27,274 nt of DNA from Proteromonas lacertae (lineage: Eukaryota; Sar; Bigyra; Opalinata; Proteromonadidae): NCBI GenBank assembly GCA_002245135.1, contig NGBS01000370.1, positions 1 through 27,274 on the forward strand, given 5' to 3'. The translations under genes were made by a program, and so were the position numbers. The first letter of the stretch is position 1, and the number at the start of each line of letters is the position of its first letter. Shown here in pieces: positions 8,931 through 16,508 of this stretch. Under the pieces are notes generated by a model. It worked only from the letters and a program-made list of their open reading frames with translations, did not search any database and was not told the DNA's origin.

Positions 8931-9023
8931 TTATACCATTTGCATCTGCATCTTTATCTGGTTAACAGGATCACTCATAATTTGTGCCATCTTCATTTTT
9001 GCTTCAGATTGTTGTCTTGCCAT
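8931..9023 (-). pseudogene. Remnant of a small capsid-type gene (C-terminal tail only)
   Basis: A short minus-strand open segment encodes a tail ending in NQIKMQMQMV. It closely matches the end of the 177-aa protein of element B (NQIKMSQMQQMV), with the same Met/Gln-rich pattern and a shared MARQQ/MAQAS-type lead-in. Similarity extends slightly upstream of the ATG at 9023. The rest of the gene is not present here. It lies in the virion cluster between the 171-aa and 137-aa genes. It may instead be a very short functional peptide gene, but a remnant is the simpler reading. Confidence 0.55.
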
Positions 9024-9112
9024 AGCATTATAATAATCATAATTTGAAAAAACATGTTTCAATTTCTATAGTTCTTTAGTTAATATAGTATATGTAAATG
9101 CTTTTTAATTAA

Positions 9113-9526
9113 TTATTTGGTTTCTTTGATTTTTGTGTAAAGATCTAATTCTTCCAACAACACTTTGATAACTGAACCATACTCGTTAATATGATACTTA
9201 GGAGGAGGCATCTGTAAGTTTACAGCATATTGTTTAACCAATTTTACAAACCAATCGAACAGATTCTGAGCTTCAACTACTATTGTGTCTGGAACTGGCT
9301 TTCTCATTTTATTAGCATACTTATTAATATGTCCTAACAATAATTGAGATACACTATTAAATTTGGTAATGTCTTCATTCTTACATATGATATAGTTTTG
9401 AGCTGCAGTCTTAATTAAACCTAGGATAGTTTCAATAAATGCTCTAAGCACATTGATTTCTTTAACAAATAAATATACTGGTTTCTTAGCTCTCTGCTCT
9501 ATTACAAATATACTATCTGAATCCAT
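9113..9526 (-). CDS. Unknown helical 137-aa protein
   Basis: I do not recognise this protein. It is predicted almost entirely alpha-helical, with alternating hydrophobic patches (INVLRAFIETILGLIKTA, NLFDWFVKLVKQYAV) and a Pro-rich link (MPPPKYH) before a C-terminal helix. There is no signal peptide, and the patches look more like packed helices than membrane spans. It is divergent from the 222-aa gene across a 149-base region holding a promoter-like box. Element B has a 76-aa minus-strand gene in the same slot, but I see no sequence similarity. Confidence 0.65.
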   Translation of the reverse strand: MDSDSIFVIEQRAKKPVYLFVKEINVLRAFIETILGLIKTAAQNYIICKNEDITKFNSVSQLLLGHINKYANKMRKPVPDTIVVEAQNLFDWFVKLVKQYAVNLQMPPPKYHINEYGSVIKVLLEELDLYTKIKETK

Positions 9527-9615
9527 TTATGCTGAAGAAGGGTTATGAAAATATTCTATTAAAAAAACCGCTAATTAGCATATTCGCGCTTCGAGCTTCA
9601 AACCATAAAATGCAT

Positions 9616-9631
9616 GAAACGAATATAAAAT
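9616..9631 (+). promoter_or_regulatory. Putative promoter box GAAACGAATATAAAA
   Basis: The box joins GAAACGA with a TATA-like ATATAAAA, 45 bases before the ATG of the 222-aa gene. The paralogous gene of element B has GAAACGGATATATAA at 26420-26437, close to its own ATG. Related boxes lie at 3690 and, inverted, at 24737-24753. Confidence 0.45.
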
Positions 9632-9675
9632 CTTAATTCTAACATTTTATTGGATATCTAATAATCATAATAATC

Positions 9676-10344
9676 ATGTCATCAAAAATAGAAAACGGAG
9701 TCAATTTCATCACTTTCAATCCTTCAGATAACATGTACGTCAAGTTTAGAGGGTATATGCTTAGAGCAGAATTAGCTAAGTCTGGCAAATGTCATTACAT
9801 TACTTTCACTCCTGCTATATATTTACTATTTAATCGTCAGCCGATTATGGATTTCAATGCTCAAGTAAAGGAGACTATAAAAAATGTTTGTGTCGAATCA
9901 ACAATTAAATTTACAGAAGATATTAAAATGAAGAATTCCTATCAGCAATTTGGATTAAATTTAGTCATTCCATTAGATAATGATAACAATCAACTGAAAT
10001 GTACTGCATGGAACAACATTATCACCGATCCAACTTCTCACTTATTGAAGTATTGTGATTTTGAAGTAAGAATTAGACAGTGTATGGTTTTATCATCAAT
10101 GCAGAACAATACTCCTTATTATACTGTTTTACCTAAATTTGAAATATATTCAAGTTTTGCACCAGTTGAAGATATTCCAGTACCATCTACAGATGTACAA
10201 CAACAACAACAACAACAACAACAAGTTAATCAATTAGTCACAATGGCATTTCAACCACCAACAATACCATACACTAACAATAGCACTGGTTATAATCCAT
10301 TTGTTTCAAGTTCTCAAGTTGCTCAACAACAACCACCCAAGTAA
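9676..10344 (+). CDS. Conserved Polinton protein of unknown function, poly-Gln tail
   Basis: This 222-aa protein is clearly homologous to the 244-aa protein of element B at 26451-27152. Shared blocks include NGxNFIT, YxITFTP/YIMSFTP with FLFxNRxPI or LLFNRQPI, IKYTDD/IKFTED, the DNDNN turn, CDxRIRQ and PKFEvhSS. The first 160 residues look like a compact beta-rich domain. The tail differs: here a poly-Gln run and a Pro/Gln/Ser-rich end, in element B an acidic run. A beta-rich core with a variable acidic or polar tail resembles single-stranded DNA-binding proteins, which a protein-primed replication system needs, but that role is only a guess. It converges on the 310-aa gene over a 35-base gap. 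Confidence 0.8.
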   Translation: MSSKIENGVNFITFNPSDNMYVKFRGYMLRAELAKSGKCHYITFTPAIYLLFNRQPIMDFNAQVKETIKNVCVESTIKFTEDIKMKNSYQQFGLNLVIPLDNDNNQLKCTAWNNIITDPTSHLLKYCDFEVRIRQCMVLSSMQNNTPYYTVLPKFEIYSSFAPVEDIPVPSTDVQQQQQQQQQVNQLVTMAFQPPTIPYTNNSTGYNPFVSSSQVAQQQPPK

Positions 10345-10379
10345 ACAACAAAATGAAACAATGAAGATTAATTAAAAAA

Positions 10380-11312
10380 TTACATTATATCCCATTCAGT
10401 TATTTTGTTTTTAAATGGTAGTATTATTGATTGAGGCACTAACATACAACTATAATCAAAGGTAGTAGGAAACTTATTTTCTTCAGTGCATAAACTAAGA
10501 CAATCTTGAGCTCCCCAATTAATTAACTCTAGTGTTTGATACTTACCGCTATTCGTTTGAAATACTAAATCTACAGTAAATTTTTCATTATCTTTATCTG
10601 GGTTGGGATCTTTACTTATATCTAAATGAGGAATTAAGTTATTGATAAATCTTGACATTTCACCATTATCACATTTTGTTGTTAGATCAAAATGTAAAAT
10701 TGTGCTACTATTTTCCTTAAATTTGTAATAATTAATTATATCTATTTTCAAGTATTGTTCATAAACTTCAAATCTTGCATAAATATATTTCTGTAATGAA
10801 GTTAAATCACCATTTAAATACATGTATAATCTATCATCTACTCTCTTTAACAGTCTATTATTTTCATCTCCTTTATGTGCATCATACAATTTCTGTGTAA
10901 AATTCCATACAGAGTCATTGAGAGTATTTGGATCACCTAAATATGTTGCTATATCACTAATTGCACCAACTGTTGGATCGTTTGATATTTTTTCATCGAT
11001 AGTTCTTAACAAATCATACATGCTAGCTTCATATTGATCTAATTTCGTTTTACCAATAACATCAACAACACTTTTAATTGAATCAGCATGACTGATAGAT
11101 ATTACATCAATATCTTCTAACATTTTTCTAATTGTCTTATCATCATCAGCTTTCTTACCTAAATTGTTTGTTATCGTTGTAATAGACTTAGTTATAGCAC
11201 CTGTATCTATTGAAACAGCTTGTTTTTTTAAGGGACCACCAAACATAAAATATAATAAAAGAATGATAAAAATTAAGTTACTAGCATTATGAGGATTATT
11301 CTGAATCATCAT
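10380..11312 (-). CDS. One-pass membrane virion-type protein of unknown function
   Basis: I do not recognise this protein. With the ATG at 11312 it has 310 residues and overlaps the ATPase stop by 17 bases. The frame has another ATG at 11387, but that would put 92 bases under both genes, in the Ser/Asp tail of the ATPase. Near the N-terminus there is a single hydrophobic helix (NLIFIILLLYFMF) followed directly by MFGG|P, an adenain-type cleavage motif, so the long C-terminal part could be freed from the membrane anchor. The rest is mixed alpha/beta. It belongs to the block ATPase, major capsid, penton. The window's right edge holds the end of a likely homologue in element B. Confidence 0.75.
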   Translation of the reverse strand: MMIQNNPHNASNLIFIILLLYFMFGGPLKKQAVSIDTGAITKSITTITNNLGKKADDDKTIRKMLEDIDVISISHADSIKSVVDVIGKTKLDQYEASMYDLLRTIDEKISNDPTVGAISDIATYLGDPNTLNDSVWNFTQKLYDAHKGDENNRLLKRVDDRLYMYLNGDLTSLQKYIYARFEVYEQYLKIDIINYYKFKENSSTILHFDLTTKCDNGEMSRFINNLIPHLDISKDPNPDKDNEKFTVDLVFQTNSGKYQTLELINWGAQDCLSLCTEENKFPTTFDYSCMLVPQSIILPFKNKITEWDIM

Positions 11313-12105
11313 CAGTATCGGACGAATCAGAGGAAGAAGAGGAGGAGGAACTAATGCTGGTATTTTCATTATCACTTTTATAACCATTACTATCGTTTTT
11401 AATTTTCATATTAAAGTTTACACGAAATTCATGATTGCACAAATCGATGTAATATTCTCTAAACTTACTGAAATCTACCCACAAATCTAAACTATTATGA
11501 ACACTGTGTAGATTAGCTAAACTTAGATTTCTAAATACTAAGCAATAATCTAATTGTAGACGAACAGATGGTGTTAAATCTGTAACATATTGACTTGATA
11601 TAATTACTTTTGACTTGTAATGACGGTTTGATTTGAGTAGTTTTGAAACGGTCTTATTTGATAAATCGAATGATATATCATCGAATATAAAGATATTTTC
11701 AGGATAGCTATAATTGTCTTTATCAACATCTGTGATATTATTCAATACTGCATCTAATACATTCACTTTATCTTCATTTACTATTGGATCGTAACAATGG
11801 TATTCTATTAAATTGTACTTCAGCATATCGGTGATCTTTTCATAAATAATATCCTTTGAAATTGTTCCTACAAAGAAATATACAGTTTGATCATAATTCT
11901 TCTTTAACAAGTGTTGTATCATGTTAAATATAAGCGTTGTCTTTCCACTGTTCTTCTTAGCTAATATAAATATGTTGCAGAAAGGCTCTTCAAAATAATC
12001 ATAGCCTAAAACAGTATCTCTTGATCTCTTTTTATTACCTTTGACTACTGATTCTACTGGCGTTATGACAACGTCATTACATTTCTCTAGTTTTATTTTA
12101 CTCAT
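11296..12105 (-). CDS. ATP: FtsK/HerA-type genome-packaging ATPase
   Basis: This 269-aa protein would drive the element's DNA into the capsid. Walker A is AKKNSGKT (residues 49-56), Walker B is IFIFDD (138-143), and the following SSQYVTDLTPSVRLQLD matches the sensor and arginine region of A32-like viral packaging ATPases. The N-terminus is short and basic (KKRSRD). The C-terminal tail is a Ser/Asp/Glu-rich run that overlaps the start of the next gene. The length is normal for Polinton ATPases (about 250-270 aa). It lies between the membrane protein gene and the major capsid gene, all on the minus strand with short gaps. Confidence 0.92.
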   Translation of the reverse strand: MSKIKLEKCNDVVITPVESVVKGNKKRSRDTVLGYDYFEEPFCNIFILAKKNSGKTTLIFNMIQHLLKKNYDQTVYFFVGTISKDIIYEKITDMLKYNLIEYHCYDPIVNEDKVNVLDAVLNNITDVDKDNYSYPENIFIFDDISFDLSNKTVSKLLKSNRHYKSKVIISSQYVTDLTPSVRLQLDYCLVFRNLSLANLHSVHNSLDLWVDFSKFREYYIDLCNHEFRVNFNMKIKNDSNGYKSDNENTSISSSSSSSSDSSDTDDDSE

Positions 12106-12162
12106 TTAAAGAAAAAAACAATTATATAAAGAATATAACCATTATGTTAGTTATTAGTTAGT

Positions 12163-13611
12163 TTAAATAACACTTACAATTCCACTTCCATTGATTGTAC
12201 ACATTCTTCCTGTAACTATATAGAAACGATGAGTGATATTAAAGTTAGTGAAATCATTTGTACCAGGAGTAGACAACTCAAAAGTGATCTTTAAGTCACT
12301 AGCTAATGGTCTTCCTGATTGATTCTTAATATTATCCAAGTCTTTAGATCCAAAATTCAAAATTTCAAAGAACTTCTTTTCAAAAGGAATATGTCTTTTG
12401 AATATATCAAACCATGAATCTTTGAAATAATCTTGTACAGTCATGTAACTATCATAATACTGCATTAATGAATAGTCTGGTTGATACACGAAATCGTTAA
12501 TCATCCATCTGAATTGTGCATTTTCAGGAATTACTGCATATCTATTTTCTGCTGTTTGACCTCCACCTGTTTGAGTTCCTTCGATCCATGGTCTATAGAT
12601 AATGTAACGTAAGAATGGTCCATTTGAACTGTTTAATGTAAAGGAATAGTTAAATTGTCCACATCCACCTTGATTTACTGTTAATGTATGACACTTTACA
12701 TCATTGAACTGGATTGGTTTAGATAAACAGTAACTTCTTGTATTGTTATTACATTGAGTATCCTTATTCAAATAAGCATAGAAATAAAAGTTCTTGAATT
12801 TAATTGAATCTGGTCTTATTCCAGCTGCAGGCCAGTTTATTGTTGTAGCTGCGCCTTTATCATTATTAAAACCCATAATTTGTCCAAATTTAGGACTTTG
12901 TTGGAAATTGAAACATAAATACATTCTTTCACCAAAGAATACATCACTTTTCATTGATAGAAATGTATTGTAAAACTTACCTAAAAACATCTTTACATGA
13001 ATAGTTTTAGACTTTTTATACTGTTGATATTTATCTTTTGTTCCAGTAGCTGTAACAAATGTAGCTTCTTCTTTATCCATTTCCCATTCATTTTCATCAA
13101 GAATTAAATGATCATGGTATTCATCATTCCATTTTAATTGAATTCCATCATAATAATTTGATTGATAAAAAATGTCAGATCTTTTTCTCACTAATTCATC
13201 CATAAACACTCTATAGTGTTCATAATTGTCATCAAGCTTAACTAGATCTGTTCCTGTATTATTACATAAACGAAATGCTGCTAATCCAAATCCTTCTTTC
13301 ATTCCTTTTATATATTTTGGATATAAAGTAGTATCACCTGCTACTTTACCACTACCATCAGTTTTTTTAAATGCATTTGCAGCAGCAAGTGGATGAGTTT
13401 CAATTTCGATATCATATTGAATGTAAGACTTTGCAAGGTTTATAATGTTCTCACCACTTAATTCGAACCTTATTTCATCTGAATAAGTATTATCTTTAAG
13501 TTGATAGAATGATTTTGTTTCCATTGGTGTCAACTTGACATACTGATAAAAGGCCATCATTGCTGGAACGTCTACACCGTGTTTTTGCTCTTTTGGGATA
13601 GTTAGAGACAT
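12163..13611 (-). CDS. MCP: Polinton major capsid protein (double jelly roll)
   Basis: The ATG at 13611 gives 482 residues starting MSLTIPKEQK. The frame is open upstream to 13662 but would add a hydrophobic, AT-driven leader overlapping the penton stop. The size, the position between penton and packaging ATPase, and beta-rich blocks such as YIQYDIEIE, CHTLTVNQGGCGQFNYSFTL, LRYIIYRPWIEG and the C-terminal FYIVTGRM fit the double-jelly-roll capsid proteins of Polintons and adintoviruses. It would form the hexameric shell units of an icosahedral capsid. Family identity rests on context and pattern, as jelly rolls diverge strongly. The frame is whole. Confidence 0.85.
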   Translation of the reverse strand: MSLTIPKEQKHGVDVPAMMAFYQYVKLTPMETKSFYQLKDNTYSDEIRFELSGENIINLAKSYIQYDIEIETHPLAAANAFKKTDGSGKVAGDTTLYPKYIKGMKEGFGLAAFRLCNNTGTDLVKLDDNYEHYRVFMDELVRKRSDIFYQSNYYDGIQLKWNDEYHDHLILDENEWEMDKEEATFVTATGTKDKYQQYKKSKTIHVKMFLGKFYNTFLSMKSDVFFGERMYLCFNFQQSPKFGQIMGFNNDKGAATTINWPAAGIRPDSIKFKNFYFYAYLNKDTQCNNNTRSYCLSKPIQFNDVKCHTLTVNQGGCGQFNYSFTLNSSNGPFLRYIIYRPWIEGTQTGGGQTAENRYAVIPENAQFRWMINDFVYQPDYSLMQYYDSYMTVQDYFKDSWFDIFKRHIPFEKKFFEILNFGSKDLDNIKNQSGRPLASDLKITFELSTPGTNDFTNFNITHRFYIVTGRMCTINGSGIVSVI

Positions 13612-13642
13612 CAGAAACACAAAATAAAAAATAAAATAAAAA

Positions 13643-14608
13643 TTAGACTTTAAAGACAACAATGTCTAAATTAAACTCGATATTATCAAGATTGAGTTCA
13701 TAACCATTTTGTTGAGTAATTTGAATAGTAATTTGACCATTGGTATAAGTATTATTGAACATTTTGCTAGTATTAAGAATGTCATTGTTCTGGTATGTAA
13801 TGAATGGTAACTCAGGGTTTGCTATTGGTATATTTTCTAACACATTTGAATCTTGAATGATGTTTACAATATCTAAACGAATGGATATCGCACTAACCCA
13901 TATAAGAGATGGACGATATGGTAATTGAGTAAATGGGAAATCTACTGAAAATGCAGTTAATGCTCTTTCTGTTCCTTGAGGTCCTGGAACAAATTTATCA
14001 TAACATAACCAATAGTTATTATTTGGAATACCTAATATCTTGTAGGCTAAATCTTTTGTTACTATTTCTATTTTTGAAATCCAAAAAATAGGTTTTGTTA
14101 AACTATATAATGCATTCATTTTACTTGCAATTTTTAAATGTCTAGTATGTTCATCATCTTTATCATCTAGCTTAAATAAATCACCATTACCTTCTATTAC
14201 AGGTGTATATAGTATATCCTTAACTATAAACAAATCATCATCAGGAATTTCGAAATCTATATATTTTATAGAACGTATTCCATCATTGATTAACTTAATA
14301 ATCTGATTCTCATCATAAAAACCTTCAGGAATTTGTACTGATACACATACTGTGGGTTTTTCTGGCGCTGTGCCATCTTCTTTATCATAATCACATGTAA
14401 ATAAGAACTGAAACGTATCGTTTGTCTCTGCTTGTATAGTAGGGAAAGAATTAGGGACAACTGCGTGTAATAACGACACATGAGTATAATCTTGATCAAA
14501 TGATGGTAAGGCTAAGGTCTTTTTGTATCTATTCCCTACTCCGAATATCCCTGTAGTCATTACCATATCAGAATTTAAATAGTAAACACGGTGATTAGAG
14601 ACTAACAT
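13643..14608 (-). CDS. mCP: Polinton penton (minor capsid, single jelly roll)
   Basis: This 321-aa protein would occupy the capsid vertices. The N-terminus (RVYYLNSD, then ALPSFDQDYTHVSLLHAVVPNSF) has the usual form of Polinton pentons, in which the first strands are followed by a conserved VSLL.A..P.S block. IPEGFYDENQIIKLIND matches their I-P-G-Y plus helix motif. The remainder alternates short beta strands. The gene is directly upstream of the major capsid gene on the same strand, with a 31-base gap, the typical arrangement. It is divergent from the 211-aa gene across a 61-base spacer that holds a palindrome. Confidence 0.85.
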   Translation of the reverse strand: MLVSNHRVYYLNSDMVMTTGIFGVGNRYKKTLALPSFDQDYTHVSLLHAVVPNSFPTIQAETNDTFQFLFTCDYDKEDGTAPEKPTVCVSVQIPEGFYDENQIIKLINDGIRSIKYIDFEIPDDDLFIVKDILYTPVIEGNGDLFKLDDKDDEHTRHLKIASKMNALYSLTKPIFWISKIEIVTKDLAYKILGIPNNNYWLCYDKFVPGPQGTERALTAFSVDFPFTQLPYRPSLIWVSAISIRLDIVNIIQDSNVLENIPIANPELPFITYQNNDILNTSKMFNNTYTNGQITIQITQQNGYELNLDNIEFNLDIVVFKV

Positions 14609-14624
14609 TTTGAAAAAATAATAA

Positions 14625-14656
14625 TGTCAAGATTGGTAATATTAGTAATATTGACA
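14625..14656. promoter_or_regulatory. Palindrome between divergent penton and 211-aa genes
   Basis: A 32-base imperfect palindrome, TGTCAA...TAATATTA...TTGACA, pairs at 13 of 16 positions. It is centred in a 61-base spacer between two divergent genes. Its place suits a shared operator or bidirectional promoter core. A T-rich tract (CTATTTTTATTTTA) leads into the plus-strand ATG. Confidence 0.4.
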
Positions 14657-14669
14657 CTATTTTTATTTT

Positions 14670-15305
14670 ATGGAAGATAATAAAAAACCTAAACATAGAA
14701 CAGTTCCATTCAAATTAACAGAATTAGACAAACAAGTAATCATCAGAAGCTTCAGAAAAGACGGTAAAATCAGAGCTCCCACAAAATCGAAATTATATCA
14801 TTTAATTTCAGGATCAAAATCAAGACTTACATACTCAGAGATAAGATATATATTGAAATACATCGAAGATGAGTACAAATATTACATAGAATCAAAGTTT
14901 AAGACAGGTTGTTTTAATGGACCAATCATTGAACAAGTAAAAGTACCTCTTAACGCGCCAAAACTAACCGCTTCAAGCTTCGCTCAAGCCTTAAGTAAAC
15001 ACAAAGAACACAGAATTGCAGGTCAAAAGAAGACAAGAATGATGTTAGAACAGATTTTAGCATTACATAAGAAGGAAGAAGAGGATTTTTTACCTCCACA
15101 AGAGATAATTGATATAAAAGATGACGAAATTAAGGTAAAAGAAGAGGTAAATTACGTAAAACCTGTCACAAAATCGAATGTAAACAGTTTAAGTGGTTTA
15201 GAAGACTTGTCTCCTGTTAATTCAGTTCCTAGTTTAAGCCCAAAATCAATAACAGATAAAAGCATTATAAGACCTAATTGTATTATTTTTAATTATTTTT
15301 GTTAA
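14670..15305 (+). CDS. Unknown 211-aa protein, possible DNA-binding N-terminus
   Basis: I do not recognise this protein. Residues 1-60 are basic and helical (KLTELDKQVIIRSFRKDGKIR, then SKLYHLISGSKSRLTYSEIRYILKYI), a layout compatible with a helix-turn-helix, but no profile match can be claimed. The middle is helical and charged (KHKEHRIAGQKKTRMMLEQILALHKKEEEDF). The C-terminal 70 residues are Ser/Pro/acidic and probably disordered, ending in an aromatic patch and Cys (FNYFC). It is divergent from the penton gene and followed 19 bases later by a membrane ORF on the same strand. A regulator of the capsid block is one possibility. Confidence 0.7.
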   Translation: MEDNKKPKHRTVPFKLTELDKQVIIRSFRKDGKIRAPTKSKLYHLISGSKSRLTYSEIRYILKYIEDEYKYYIESKFKTGCFNGPIIEQVKVPLNAPKLTASSFAQALSKHKEHRIAGQKKTRMMLEQILALHKKEEEDFLPPQEIIDIKDDEIKVKEEVNYVKPVTKSNVNSLSGLEDLSPVNSVPSLSPKSITDKSIIRPNCIIFNYFC

Positions 15306-15324
15306 TTGATTTAAAATTTTTCTT

Positions 15325-15561
15325 ATGGGGAACGATATAATGACAATTTTACTCTCTGTATTAGTATTTATACTCTATATGCTCGCTCTGGCACTGTACA
15401 AATACTTCAAAGCACACAATTGTATTCCAAATGAGGTAGATATCGCAGACATTCGTTCAAATATGACCGATATGATGGAAAAAGGCTTGCAACATGACAA
15501 GACATTGGAAGATATAAAGACATATATAGACATTGTGAATAAAAGAAAGCACACAGTTTAA
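15325..15561 (+). CDS. Small one-pass membrane protein, 78 aa
   Basis: Residues 5-28 form one hydrophobic helix (MTILLSVLVFILYMLALALY), followed by a Lys/Tyr stop-transfer patch (KYFKAHN) and a charged helical tail of about 45 residues. No family is recognised. Small membrane proteins of this form are common at the ends of Polinton and adintovirus genomes, where membrane-active roles have been proposed. It is the last recognisable gene of element A on this side. Confidence 0.7.
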   Translation: MGNDIMTILLSVLVFILYMLALALYKYFKAHNCIPNEVDIADIRSNMTDMMEKGLQHDKTLEDIKTYIDIVNKRKHTV

Positions 15562-15610
15562 ATAATTTGTAACGAATTAATTTTTTATTATATAATAAAC
15601 GGCTATTTTT

Positions 15611-15656
15611 TTAGGGAAAGTGAAACGACTCTTTATTTAGGGAAAGTAAAACGACT
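15611..15656. repeat. Two 20-base direct repeats, 26-base period
   Basis: TTAGGGAAAGTGAAACGACT (15611-15630) and TTAGGGAAAGTAAAACGACT (15637-15656) differ at one base. They follow the last gene of element A and may mark the approach to its terminal repeat. The nearby AAACGGCTATTTTT (15597-15610) recurs exactly at 16447-16460. Confidence 0.8.
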
Positions 15657-15880
15657 ATTTTTCTTTTTAAAAAAATGAAAGTTATTATTGAGATTCGAAC
15701 GCGTTTTCATCATTTAAATAGCAACGGTTAAACCGTTAGACTAAATAATTGCCTAAAATAAAGTACATGTGACGATTCATTTTGTACAATGTCGTTTGAA
15801 GAATAATTCTCAAACGTTGTGTCAAAAATAGAATATGAAGAAATTTCTGAGAAAATTCAAAAATTTGAATTTTCAAATAT

Positions 15881-15987
15881 TCAAATCTATTTTGACGAGG
15901 TTTGACTTGAACGGTTGGTTTGTGCATCAAATTTCAAATCTATTTTGACAAATGCTTGACTTGAACAGTCGGTTTGTGCATCAAACT
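15881..15987. repeat. Tandem duplication, 53-54 base unit, two copies
   Basis: The unit starts TCAAATCTATTTTGAC and ends GGTTTGTGCATCAAA. Copy 1 is 15881-15933 and copy 2 is 15934-15987, with a few differences. The leading TCAAATCTATTTTGA occurs a third time at 16308-16322, just before the small ORF. This looks like host-type satellite or promoter repeat DNA, not Polinton coding DNA. Confidence 0.85.
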
Positions 15988-16354
15988 TCAATTTAATTTG
16001 AAAAAATAAGAAATTGGCTTGCAAATTCATTTTGAAAATAATTATTTGGCTTGTCCGAAATGAAATTGAAGAACCGTTTCAGAATTATTGTGTTTCGTCA
16101 TTTTTGAAAATAATGAAACGGCATTTTAGGCAAATTTAAAAATTTGAATTTTTGAATTTTTAAATTTCACGCGCTCTCTGTCTAAAATTTGAATTATTTA
16201 AAAAAACTAGCGAGTTTTAATAATTTAGCGCCAAAAACTATTTTTTAGTTATAATGATTAGTTCAAAATAGAATTTAAATTTTATATAGGAATTCTATAC
16301 TATTCATTCAAATCTATTTTGAAAATTACAATTAATCTTAAAATTATTGAAAAA

Positions 16355-16426
16355 ATGTCTTCACCCATTAATCCTAAAGAAGCAGTTGATTTAACTACTG
16401 AAAACAAAGAAGCGGTTATTGAATAA
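16355..16426 (+). CDS. 23-codon ORF, possible stranded first exon
   Basis: The ORF starts MSSPINPKEAVDLTT and runs 23 codons with balanced, protein-like composition and no low complexity, unlike its surroundings. Upstream is an A-rich leader (TTGAAAAAATG) and a TATA-like TTTTATATAGG at 16280-16290, about 65-75 bases before the ATG. It may be the beginning of a host gene cut off by element insertion, or chance. No family can be named. Confidence 0.25.
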   Translation: MSSPINPKEAVDLTTENKEAVIE

Positions 16427-16472
16427 AATGAAAAATAAGAAAAATGAAACGGCTATTTTTATTTTAGCCTCG

Positions 16473-16508
16473 GGTCCAGCGTCATGCCTTGTGGTCTAGC
16501 GTCAAGCC
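16473..16508. repeat. Short direct repeat, 20-base period
   Basis: GGTCCAGCGTCATGCC (16473-16488) and GGTCTAGCGTCAAGCC (16493-16508) differ at two positions. This is the most GC-rich piece of the spacer. Confidence 0.6.

Larger units (their letters stand above)
1..15662. mobile_element. Polinton/Maverick element A, left end outside window
   Basis: The block carries the diagnostic Polinton set: protein-primed family B DNA polymerase, retroviral-type integrase, adenain-like cysteine protease, FtsK/HerA-type packaging ATPase, double-jelly-roll major capsid protein and penton protein. The window opens inside the polymerase, so the left terminus and terminal inverted repeat are not visible. The right limit is placed after the last small ORF, near short repeats at 15611-15656, and is uncertain by several hundred bases. 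The element is broken: the polymerase has several breaks and one small gene survives only as a remnant. The capsid module, ATPase, protease and integrase frames are open throughout, which suggests a fairly young insertion. Confidence 0.9.

Noticed and set aside
15683-15750. tRNA-like gene on the minus strand (A-box-like TAGTCTAACGG and B-box-like GTTCGAATC)
   Set aside because: The D-arm region folds instead into a simple AACGGT/ACCGTT hairpin, the T-stem does not pair, and no anticodon arm can be drawn. At most it is a degenerate pol III promoter.
15736-15930. 64-codon minus-strand ORF in the spacer
   Set aside because: It runs through the hairpins and into the tandem repeat, with composition dictated by those repeats. 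No protein-like pattern.
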